From assembly GCA_964542055.1 (NCBI GenBank), contig CAZITB010000046.1:1-19939 (forward strand): a DNA stretch of 19,939 nt, written 5' to 3'. The notes beneath the pieces are model-generated. The model searched no databases. It saw only the letters and a program-made list of their open reading frames with translations, and was not told where the DNA came from. The DNA comes from CAZITB01 sp964542055. Its GTDB lineage: Bacteria; Planctomycetota; Phycisphaerae; Sedimentisphaerales; CAMDDF01. The translations under genes and the position numbers were made by a program. Shown here piece after piece: positions 1 to 6,679 of this stretch (position 1 is its first letter; every line of letters starts with the position of its first letter).

Positions 1-2228
1 TTAATATCTGTGATATTGGCCAGATTTACCGAGGTAAAATCAGCAAGATCGATATTCCATGTTATCCAGTCTTCCCATTGCTGCTGGACAACATCCGTAT
101 TCTCAGTATAGGTTACAGTTGCCTCATTTGAGGAACCGTCCACAAGAGTGCAAGTCAGTGACTGTGCTGTATTACCTTCCGTTCCGTGGAAACGGATCAC
201 AAGTGCTTGAACACCCTGAGCCGTCCAATCAGAAAATGGGGCAGGCCGGCTGATTTCAGAACCGAACGTAGCTTTCATTGACTGGCTGCCATCGTAATCC
301 ATCGAAGAATTTATATCAACAGTACCGGTCCAAGTACCTGTAATAAGATTCGAGCTGTTATAATCTTCAAATTCATCAATCGTGATATAATCTGCGCTTG
401 TGAATTCCCAGACTGAACCTTTAGTAACGTTACTGGCTGAATCGACTTCATCTATTCGCCAGTAGTATGTCGTGTCAAGATCAAGTGCCGGGGCATAAGT
501 GGTGGCTGTCTGGTTAATCTTGAATTCCGGAGAAGCCGTCGTCGCGGTATCGACACTGTTGAAATCTGTGCCGACATAAACATCGTGCGATAACGCATCT
601 GATCCGGGTTCCCATGACATATTTACATTAAATTGTACATTATCTTCAAGATTTGCCGGCGAGGGATCATAAGCGTTCGGGGGAATGTAGCTGAAAATCT
701 CCGAAGCTTCCGCATCGCTTAGCACCTTGTTATACATTCTCAGATCATCAATTTGGCCCTGGTAAGAACCGCCGCTGCCTTGACCGATAACCACATCTTT
801 TGTAAAAGTAGAACCATTGAATCCGTACGCACCCGGGTTTGTATCAAGCCACAATGAGCCGTTGAGATAAATCTTACTTTGACCTGAAGCTCCGTCTCTT
901 GTAAATACCCAGTGATTCCACTGTCCGTAATAATCTGACTCATTAGCAAGTTTTGAAGCCCTTACTGCACCAGGACAATCCCAGTAAATTGTGTCAACGT
1001 AGGGCAGATGAATGTTAAATATTGGACTAGCGGTAAATATGCTGTTGTATGCAGGCTGCGGTATTGTTCCAAACTGCCAGAACGCGATACTGAACTTATT
1101 ATCAAGCGAAGCCATAGCATTTTTTGAAATGATTACTTTATCGGAACCTTGAAAATTTGCCGCTCCGTTTAAGCGTCCGCCTGTTGTAAATTCTATTCCA
1201 TCTGCATCTGCATGAAATCCCCGACCGCTGGAATCCAGGACACGGCTGCCGCCTAGTGCATCATCGAATTTCCACCAGCCCAGCAAATTGGGATCAATTG
1301 GTGTACCGGCTGTAGTGAATCTCCAAACGTCGCCTTTATAAACATTACTTCCATCTGATTCATCAACACGCCAATAATAGTCAGTTGCTTCTGATAACGA
1401 ACTTAACATCCAGTTTGGATCGGTAGTTGATCCAAGGTAAATGCCGGCTGTAGTTGTGTTAGCATCATCGACGGCATCAAACGAAGTACCTAAATATACA
1501 TCATGGCTTGTTGCGTTATCACCGGCAGTCCAGGACAGAAGAACATTGGCAGCTACTCCGTATGTGCCTTCTGCTGGTGATGGCTCTGTGGCCGTAAATA
1601 CACCGGGATTGGTTCCGGCATGCCAGAACTGAACTTCACTGAGGCCGAAATAGTCTCCTGCGCCCTGTGTTCCATCGGGGTTAGGCAACGCTGTAATGGC
1701 AATATATTTTGCCTGAAAAGGAGTGAAATGATTATAGACATCAGGTGTATCATAGCTATCGAGACCATCACCTGGATTCAGTATGAATGAATCATAGTCA
1801 TCTGGGTCATTCAATCTTGTCCAGGTTACACCATCTGCCGAATATTCAATATAAACTTCATATAAGCCTCGACCTGTCTGGCCGTAACCATTATAGTTCC
1901 AGATGGCAATTTCGCTGATGTCATATACTTCAGTGAACTCATACTTTACCCACGCCTGTCCAAGGCTGGACCCGGCAGCAGCTTTACTGGTACTTCCAGC
2001 TTCGTAGTTGCTTAGCCACATAGTACCATCAATTGGCAAAGACAAATGGGAAAGATTTCCGGTACCCGGATTTATCCACAATCCTTCACCGTTTACGGTA
2101 TAAACCGGACCATAAGCCGCCGTAAGCATGGAAGATGCAGTGGCGCTTATTTCGCTTTTAAGAACTGGATCAGCAAAACAAGTTACTGCAAAAGAAATAA
2201 CAATTAACATGACAAGAAATTTTTTCAT
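1..2228 (-). CDS. Secreted F5/8C-LamG multidomain surface protein (3' end outside window)
   Basis: The reading frame stays open from the ATG at 2228 to the window edge, giving about 742 residues without a stop; the C-terminus is missing. A GGAGGA ribosome site sits about 7 bases before the ATG. Residues 1-19 form a signal peptide (MKKFLVMLIVISFAVTCFA|D). Residues ~22-203 resemble a discoidin/F5-8C carbohydrate-binding fold (EVYIEYSADGVTWTRL, then LSEVQFW). Two Fn3-like modules with DVYLGTSFDAVD/YYWRVDE and DVYVGTDFNSVD/YYWRIDEVD lie at ~210-307 and ~514-618, flanking a LamG-type domain at ~310-513 (LGWWKFDD, LDSSGRGFHAD, NHWVFTRDG, GQIDDLRMYN). After ~620 a further beta-rich, binding-type module starts. 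No catalytic residues are evident. This is a typical large planctomycete surface protein, probably glycan-binding or adhesive. It lies 42 bases after the pseudopilin gene and probably shares its transcript. Confidence 0.88.
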   Translation of the reverse strand, partial: MKKFLVMLIVISFAVTCFADPVLKSEISATASSMLTAAYGPVYTVNGEGLWINPGTGNLSHLSLPIDGTMWLSNYEAGSTSKAAAGSSLGQAWVKYEFTEVYDISEIAIWNYNGYGQTGRGLYEVYIEYSADGVTWTRLNDPDDYDSFILNPGDGLDSYDTPDVYNHFTPFQAKYIAITALPNPDGTQGAGDYFGLSEVQFWHAGTNPGVFTATEPSPAEGTYGVAANVLLSWTAGDNATSHDVYLGTSFDAVDDANTTTAGIYLGSTTDPNWMLSSLSEATDYYWRVDESDGSNVYKGDVWRFTTAGTPIDPNLLGWWKFDDALGGSRVLDSSGRGFHADADGIEFTTGGRLNGAANFQGSDKVIISKNAMASLDNKFSIAFWQFGTIPQPAYNSIFTASPIFNIHLPYVDTIYWDCPGAVRASKLANESDYYGQWNHWVFTRDGASGQSKIYLNGSLWLDTNPGAYGFNGSTFTKDVVIGQGSGGSYQGQIDDLRMYNKVLSDAEASEIFSYIPPNAYDPSPANLEDNVQFNVNMSWEPGSDALSHDVYVGTDFNSVDTATTASPEFKINQTATTYAPALDLDTTYYWRIDEVDSASNVTKGSVWEFTSADYITIDEFEDYNSSNLITGTWTGTVDINSSMDYDGSQSMKATFGSEISRPAPFSDWTAQGVQALVIRFHGTEGNTAQSLTCTLVDGSSNEATVTYTENTDVVQQQWEDWITWNIDLADFTSVNLANITDI

Positions 2229-2270
2229 CTTATATTCCTCCGAATAAATTAAAATTTTTCAACTTTTTAC

Positions 2271-3071
2271 TCAATATTTTTCAATCCATGACGGCCATCT
2301 TTTAGGCCTGGCCTCAGACTTATCACTCATCCATGAACGATGCCAACGCAAATCCCATAATTCTTTCAGTCCAACTGACCGCACTGAAGTATCCATCAAA
2401 AGAACGTTTACTCCATACGAATGCCTGGGAATACAAAATCTTTGCATTTGTTGCTGATCGGATACGCTTATCGCACTTGGCACTAAAGGAGGTTCGGCAG
2501 AGGGGTTATTTTTGTATTGAGGCATACTGTGAAACCATGCAGCATCTGCCAGCAGTGGAATTTCGCTAGTATTATTTACCATAGATGTTCTCCACAAATC
2601 TCTGCTATCGCCACCCCACAATTCGGCAAAACCGTCCGGAAGATCATTAATATGTCCGTTTACTCCATAACTTCCCCACATGGCGTCCGGATTACCTGTT
2701 TCCTCAGGTGTGCTTCCCCATGCGCTATCAGCATCTCCAAAGCCGGTGGTGCTTTGAGGGTCAGTTTTTTTTGCAACTGGACAGCTTCGTAATTCATCAA
2801 CATCAGTGTAATAAGGTTTAAGAGTGTCCATCCAAAACGCATTTTTACCTACTCCGTCTTCTATTATTACGCCCGGATCAAACCTCTGGTTATAGTCTTG
2901 AAGATACATTGAATAACAGACGCCCCACTGCTTGAGATTTGCTTTACATACCACGGCCTGGGCCTGTTTTCTTGCTTTGCCCAGTGATGGCATCAGAATT
3001 GCCAAAAGCAATGCAATAATCGAGATAACAACCAGCAACTCAACCAAAGTAAAAGCTTTTTTATTATTCAT
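2271..3071 (-). CDS. Prepilin-type N-terminal methylation domain protein (pseudopilin-like)
   Basis: A 266-residue protein beginning MNNKKAFTLVELLVVISIIA, a class III prepilin leader: a short basic leader, a cleavage site before FTLVE, Glu at +5 and a hydrophobic helix of about 20 residues. The residue before the cut is Ala rather than the usual Gly, as is common in Phycisphaerae. The rest (CKANLKQWGVCYSMYLQDY, then a Cys-containing C-terminal region ending in HSYGVNVLLMDTSVRSVGL) matches the large planctomycete family of type II secretion-like pseudopilins. I chose the ATG at 3071 because GGAGA lies 8 bases upstream; a TTG five codons earlier overlaps that ribosome site. Such proteins are expected in the inner membrane and periplasm; the specific role is unknown. 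It sits between a collapsed ROK gene and a LamG surface protein, so it may help export or display that protein (inference). Confidence 0.85.
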   Translation of the reverse strand: MNNKKAFTLVELLVVISIIALLLAILMPSLGKARKQAQAVVCKANLKQWGVCYSMYLQDYNQRFDPGVIIEDGVGKNAFWMDTLKPYYTDVDELRSCPVAKKTDPQSTTGFGDADSAWGSTPEETGNPDAMWGSYGVNGHINDLPDGFAELWGGDSRDLWRTSMVNNTSEIPLLADAAWFHSMPQYKNNPSAEPPLVPSAISVSDQQQMQRFCIPRHSYGVNVLLMDTSVRSVGLKELWDLRWHRSWMSDKSEARPKRWPSWIEKY

Positions 3072-3085
3072 AACCTTATTCTCCA

Positions 3086-3205
3086 ATAATTTAGTAAGAT
3101 AATTCGTAATGGGCCCGTGCTGCAGGACTTACGCCCAGATTTCGCAAATAGTAATCCGGATGAAAAAACATATATCTTGCGAGATTGCATGAGCCCTTTA
3201 TTATT
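3086..3205. repeat. 120-bp direct repeat, copy A (ROK 3' end)
   Basis: By eye this stretch is identical base for base to 3376-3495 (offset 290). It encodes the C-terminal ~38 residues of the ROK protein and its stop codon, plus five bases beyond. Similarity continues at a lower level on both sides, as expected for a duplicated gene. Here it forms the 3' part of the collapsed copy. Confidence 0.93.
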
Positions 3206-3261
3206 GGCTCCAGGGGCTCAGGGCTTGATATAGGTCTAATTGAGTTACTTATTTTTACCAT
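3091..3261 (-). pseudogene. Collapsed in-frame remnant of a ROK regulator gene
   Basis: This 56-codon frame starts MVKISNS, like the MAKITG start of the intact ROK gene at 3381-4616. It then jumps to RPISSPEPLEPIIKGSC and the same last ~45 residues, ending HYELSY. About 1 kb encoding the helix-turn-helix and the ROK domain is missing, yet the frame is kept. The sequence upstream also matches the intact copy (TTTGTAAGCATG before both starts), including promoter and palindrome. It cannot act as a ROK repressor. Its remaining value may be as promoter and leader for the pseudopilin gene, whose ATG lies 19 bases after its stop codon. A functional short peptide cannot be excluded but there is no positive evidence for one. 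Confidence 0.85.
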
Positions 3262-3294
3262 GCTTACAAACCTTTGCAATATAATCCAAAATTC

Positions 3295-3323
3295 ATTATA
3301 TCAATTTGTTGACCCAATGTCAA
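3295..3323 (-). promoter_or_regulatory. Consensus sigma70 promoter before the collapsed ROK copy
   Basis: Read on the minus strand: TTGACA (3318-3323), 17 bases, TATAAT (3295-3300). Both hexamers are perfect consensus with optimal spacing. It should start transcription near 3288 and run through the collapsed ROK frame into the pseudopilin and LamG genes. It corresponds position for position to the promoter of the intact ROK gene at 4653-4681, with a better -10 box. Confidence 0.8.
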
Positions 3324-3324
3324 T

Positions 3325-3352
3325 TATTTAATTAACCTTTTTTAATTAAATA
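3325..3352. promoter_or_regulatory. Palindromic operator candidate, copy A
   Basis: A perfect inverted repeat: 11-base arms TATTTAATTAA (3325-3335) and TTAATTAAATA (3342-3352) around CCTTTT. It lies just upstream of the -35 box at 3318-3323. The core, TTAATTAACC-N2-T-N-TTAATTAA, is shared with the palindrome at 4677-4715 next to the intact ROK gene. That conservation between otherwise diverged copies, and the ROK family's habit of binding AT-rich palindromes, make it a likely ROK operator. Confidence 0.65.
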
Positions 3353-3375
3353 AAATTACTGAATTTTATTCTCCT

Positions 3376-3495
3376 ATAATTTAGTAAGATAATTCGTAAT
3401 GGGCCCGTGCTGCAGGACTTACGCCCAGATTTCGCAAATAGTAATCCGGATGAAAAAACATATATCTTGCGAGATTGCATGAGCCCTTTATTATT
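3376..3495. repeat. 120-bp direct repeat, copy B (ROK 3' end)
   Basis: Partner of 3086-3205, inside the intact ROK gene and including its stop codon at 3381-3383. Beyond the stop, bases 3361-3380 still resemble the pseudopilin ribosome site at 3071-3090 (reverse strand ATTAT-A-GGAGAATAA here against ATTAT-T-GGAGAATAA there), although no gene starts here. Confidence 0.93.
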
Positions 3496-4616
3496 CGTTC
3501 CAGAGGGTCGGGGCTTGCTATAGGATTGACTGATTCAATCTCTTCGTTAGTCAAATGCACGGCCAGTCCCTCGCAGAAAGATGCCCTTACTTTGCCGAAA
3601 ACCTCACTCATAGGTCCGGTAAACACTATCCTGTCAATTCCCAGAAACTGAACTATCCACGACATCTGAATGCCAAGCACTCTTGAAGCTGCTGATAATT
3701 CATCAAGCACTTTCTGATTATCATTTTTAGCAGCTTCTATCAAATCTGAAAGCCTGGAAATTTTTTTATCATTGAGTTTTTTGATTATCGCCCAGCCGCC
3801 AACATAAGCCTCTAAGCACCCCTTTCTGCCGCAAATACAATCATTGCCGTTAGGTACCACCCTCATATGAGCTATATCCTGAATCCCTCTGAGCATACCA
3901 TCATTGGTAGTACCGATGTTGAAAGTTTCATGTCCGCACCCAGCAACATGACCAACCCCAAGCTCCCAGTCGATAACAGAAATTGAGGTGTTTTTGGGAA
4001 AGTCAGTAACTTCTCCGTAATAATAGGAATAATAATGCGTATGAGCACGACAATGAAAGCCGTAGGTTTCAAAATGCTTTTCAAAATCTATACCTCTTAT
4101 CTGCGGCATATTGACTGATGCTTCTACTATGCCCGATGCAGGGTCCAGATAACCAGGCAAACCAACAGAAACAAGCCTTATTTCGCCTGCTGGACTCTTG
4201 GCATCCAGGCTTTTCAATACGAAATCATCAATCAACTTATATAGCTCTGAGTCGTTTTTTAATAAAGAAATATCATGTTTTTCCTTCAGAAAGAGCCTGT
4301 CAGAAAAATCTGCCAATCCCATTAACAGATAAGGAGGTACTATGGTGATTCCCATTGTGAAATTGCTTTTTTTGTCGATATCCCACAATTCCGACGGGCG
4401 CCCACGCTGCTTATTTAGACGCTTTTTCATTTGCCTCAAAAGCCCTTCGTCTTTGAGCTTCTGAAAATGATTGTAAGCGGCGGGCAGAGTAATGCCGAGA
4501 TTGTCAGCAACTTTACGCTGATCAACAGGGCCATACTTTTGAATTTCCTGAAGAGTGGGCATTGAACCTTTGAGTCTTGTACTGAACTTTTCGGTTATGC
4601 CTGTTATTTTCGCCAT
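3381..4616 (-). CDS. ROK-family transcriptional repressor
   Basis: A 411-residue protein of NagC/Mlc/XylR type. Residues ~20-62 form a winged helix-turn-helix (VDQRKVADNLGITLPAAYNHFQKLKDEGLL) followed by a GRPSELW wing motif near 72-78. The ROK domain follows, with the zinc site H250, C260, C262, C267 (CICGRKGCLEAY). The kinase Asp of sugar-kinase ROK proteins (NDAN motif) appears replaced by His194 (THYYSYYYGE), so it should sense a sugar rather than phosphorylate it. The start is the ATG at 4616. The gene is transcribed away from the hydrolase operon at 4792, and both promoters overlap one palindrome at 4677-4715, the likely binding site. The inducer is not readable from sequence; a mannose- or galactose-containing product is a guess from the neighbours. 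A truncated duplicate lies directly downstream. Confidence 0.92.
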   Translation of the reverse strand: MAKITGITEKFSTRLKGSMPTLQEIQKYGPVDQRKVADNLGITLPAAYNHFQKLKDEGLLRQMKKRLNKQRGRPSELWDIDKKSNFTMGITIVPPYLLMGLADFSDRLFLKEKHDISLLKNDSELYKLIDDFVLKSLDAKSPAGEIRLVSVGLPGYLDPASGIVEASVNMPQIRGIDFEKHFETYGFHCRAHTHYYSYYYGEVTDFPKNTSISVIDWELGVGHVAGCGHETFNIGTTNDGMLRGIQDIAHMRVVPNGNDCICGRKGCLEAYVGGWAIIKKLNDKKISRLSDLIEAAKNDNQKVLDELSAASRVLGIQMSWIVQFLGIDRIVFTGPMSEVFGKVRASFCEGLAVHLTNEEIESVNPIASPDPLERIIKGSCNLARYMFFHPDYYLRNLGVSPAARAHYELSY

Positions 4617-4652
4617 GCTTACAAACCACCTTATAATAATGATTTGATGTAA

Positions 4653-4681
4653 ATCATATCCATTTATTGATCCGATGTCAA
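4653..4681 (-). promoter_or_regulatory. Sigma70 promoter of the ROK gene
   Basis: On the minus strand: TTGACA (4676-4681), 17 bases, TATGAT (4653-4658). The start of transcription would be near 4646, about 30 bases before the ATG at 4616. The -35 box forms the left end of the palindrome at 4677-4715, which predicts autoregulation. Confidence 0.8.
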
Positions 4682-4715
4682 TAATTAATTAACCATTATT
4701 AATTAAATTATTGAC
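4677..4715. promoter_or_regulatory. Shared ROK operator palindrome between divergent promoters
   Basis: Left arm GTCAATAATTAATTAA (4677-4692), spacer CCATTA, right arm TTAATTAAATTATTGAC (4699-4715). The arms are reverse complements except for one extra A. The GTCAA and TTGAC ends are parts of the two -35 boxes of the divergent promoters, so a bound repressor would cover both. The core recurs at 3325-3352. Binding by the ROK protein is inferred from position and symmetry. Confidence 0.72.
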
Positions 4716-4739
4716 TAAATCGAAAAAATAGATTAGAAT
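4711..4739 (+). promoter_or_regulatory. Sigma70 promoter of the hydrolase operon
   Basis: TTGACT (4711-4716), 17 bases, TAGAAT (4734-4739). Transcription would start near 4746, leaving a leader of about 45 bases before the ATG at 4792. The -35 box is the right end of the operator palindrome. No other promoter of this quality was noticed before the following genes. Confidence 0.75.
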
Positions 4740-4791
4740 CTGCTTAAAACTTATTCATTCGTTATTCACTTGTTTTTGTGGTGAGGCACTA

Positions 4792-5355
4792 ATGCTAAAA
4801 AAATTACGTCTCTGTCGATTTATTCAAAAATATTCATCTGATAATCGCAAAACAGCTGAAATGACCAGATACAAGGCTCCGAAAGAACTCAACAGCATAG
4901 CTGAGTTTACCTCTAAAGAATTACCCTTGGAAAAAATAGATGGTGTTTTCCTAGATACCATAAAGCCTGCATCTGTCGAACAGGGCTGGGGCGATCTTCA
5001 AATAAATCAAAGTATCACAGAAAAACCTCTGCGGATTGGCAACAAGAATTTCGTAAGAGGATTGGGTACTCACGCAAACTCTACAATCATCTACAAACTA
5101 AAAGATAACTTCAGTAAATTTGAAACTTACTACGGCATAGACCGAAATGGCGGACCTGCTTCAAGCGTATATTTTGAAATTTATGGTGATGGTGTAAAAT
5201 TATGGCGTTCATCGGTCATGGATGTAACATCTGAGGCAAAACATATAGAAGTTTGCGTGGAAGGTGTTCAAGAATTAAAACTTGTAGTTACTGATGCAAA
5301 TGATGGTATAATATCTGATCATGCAAACTGGTCTGAACCAAAACTCATTTTTTAG
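4792..5355 (+). CDS. Stand-alone NPCBM domain protein
   Basis: A 187-residue protein with one recognisable module, the NPCBM/NEW2-type beta-sandwich at ~60-187. Its signature runs WGDLQIN, PLRIGNKNFVRGLGTHANS, a central YYGIDRNGG, VYFEIYGDGVKLWRS, and a closing ANDGIISDHANW. The family usually binds galactose-type ligands as an appendage to glycosidases; here it stands alone. The first 55 residues are polar and basic with no signal peptide or lipobox, so export is not predicted. A GAGG ribosome site lies 6 bases before the ATG, and the predicted transcript start leaves no room for a longer exported form. It is the first gene of the operon, 11 bases before the beta-helix lipoprotein. It could be an intracellular sugar-binding or partner subunit. 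Confidence 0.85.
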   Translation: MLKKLRLCRFIQKYSSDNRKTAEMTRYKAPKELNSIAEFTSKELPLEKIDGVFLDTIKPASVEQGWGDLQINQSITEKPLRIGNKNFVRGLGTHANSTIIYKLKDNFSKFETYYGIDRNGGPASSVYFEIYGDGVKLWRSSVMDVTSEAKHIEVCVEGVQELKLVVTDANDGIISDHANWSEPKLIF

Positions 5356-5366
5356 GAAGAAAAATT

Positions 5367-6656
5367 ATGCGTAAAATTGTTGCTGTAATTGTATTATCGT
5401 CTTTATTTATTACTGGATGTGGACAATATTCTGAGTCGAATAGTTGTTGTTTAACCATATCCAAACCGTCGCCGGACAACCGAGAGGACCAGACGGCTAA
5501 ATTGCAGAACTGGCTGGATCAAGTAGCCCAAAATGGGGGCGGTTCTGCCTTTTTACCTTCTGGCAGATACAGGATTGATGGAAGTATAACAGTACCTACC
5601 GGGGTAATTCTCACCGGCAGCTGGTCTGCGCCGCATCACGGTTTACTTGAGAAAGGGACTGTAATTGATGCTTATGGAGGACGGGGAAGTGAAGAAGGTC
5701 CTGCTCTGTTCGAGCTTTCCCAAAGTTCTGGAGTAAAAGGTATCACAATAATATATCCTGAGCAGAAATTAGATAATGTTCAGGCTTATCCGTGGACATT
5801 TCATGGCAAAGGAATGCACAATACCATTGAGAATGTTACTTTAGTCAATTCATACAACGGTATCTGCATAGGACCGGAAAATAATGAACTACACCTCATA
5901 AAAAACGTCTATGGCTGCGTTTTACGTCGAGGCATAATGATCGATAATACAACAGATATAGGAAGGATAGAGAACGTTCATTTTAATCCGCATTACTGGT
6001 ACAGAAGCGGACACAAGGGAATGGATCCGGACTTAAAGCCTAATCCGGAAATTGCCACCGCATTTTATATGCAGGAAAATCTGGAAGCGTTTATATTCGG
6101 AAGAACGGACTGGCAGTATGTAACTAACACTTTTGTTTTCGGAGCCAAAATCGGCTATAAGTTTATTGAAACTGAAAATGGTTCATTTAATGGCCAGTTA
6201 CTTGGCCCCGGAGCTGACATGTGCAGGTACGGAGTTTTTTTTGAACAATCTAATTCCATTGGAACTTTAATAACTAACGGCCAGTTTGTAGCAGGTGTGC
6301 TAAAACGTGGTAACAAGTTTGACACTTATGGCATTTATACTTCTCCTGATTTTGAAGGCAGTCTCAATATATCTAACTGCAGCTTTTGGGGAAAGCCTAC
6401 CAGTGCCATCATGCATCAGGGTCCGGGCAATTTATCTGTTTCACAGATGATAACTACCGCAGCAAATATACAAAAAGCCGCCATACAAGCAACTGGCGGT
6501 AATTTGATTGTTACCGATAGTCTGCTGGGGGATCATGAATTAGATGCATTGATCGGACCGGATGTCAATTCTGTTACCATAAAAGACAATATTTCTACTG
6601 GTAAATTTGATTTTGAAGATAGCTCCGGCAAAGCTGTCTTTTTGAATAATAATTAA
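5367..6656 (+). CDS. Beta-helix lipoprotein, pectate-lyase-3-like
   Basis: A 429-residue lipoprotein: the leader MRKIVAVIVLSSLFITGC has a clear lipobox (ITGC) with lipidation at Cys18. Residues ~38-90 match the start of the pectate lyase superfamily 3 / rhamnogalacturonase-epimerase fold (DNREDQTAKLQNWLDQ, NGGGSAFLPSGRYRIDGSITVPTGVILTG). The remainder is rich in short beta-helix rungs (SGVKGITI, NTIENVTLVNSYNGI, GSLNISNCSFWG). Such proteins are lyases, hydrolases or epimerases acting on polysaccharides; I see no catalytic motif that settles which. The AGGA ribosome site overlaps the stop region of the NPCBM gene, so the two are probably co-translated. Expected to be anchored on a membrane facing the periplasm or outside. 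Confidence 0.83.
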   Translation: MRKIVAVIVLSSLFITGCGQYSESNSCCLTISKPSPDNREDQTAKLQNWLDQVAQNGGGSAFLPSGRYRIDGSITVPTGVILTGSWSAPHHGLLEKGTVIDAYGGRGSEEGPALFELSQSSGVKGITIIYPEQKLDNVQAYPWTFHGKGMHNTIENVTLVNSYNGICIGPENNELHLIKNVYGCVLRRGIMIDNTTDIGRIENVHFNPHYWYRSGHKGMDPDLKPNPEIATAFYMQENLEAFIFGRTDWQYVTNTFVFGAKIGYKFIETENGSFNGQLLGPGADMCRYGVFFEQSNSIGTLITNGQFVAGVLKRGNKFDTYGIYTSPDFEGSLNISNCSFWGKPTSAIMHQGPGNLSVSQMITTAANIQKAAIQATGGNLIVTDSLLGDHELDALIGPDVNSVTIKDNISTGKFDFEDSSGKAVFLNNN

Positions 6657-6679
6657 TTCTAGCAAAAAGGTGTTTTAAA

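Noticed and set aside
3319..3352. AT-rich palindrome as a terminator of the ROK gene
   Set aside because: The same core recurs beside the -35 boxes at 4677-4715, so an operator explains it better; the stem has no GC core.
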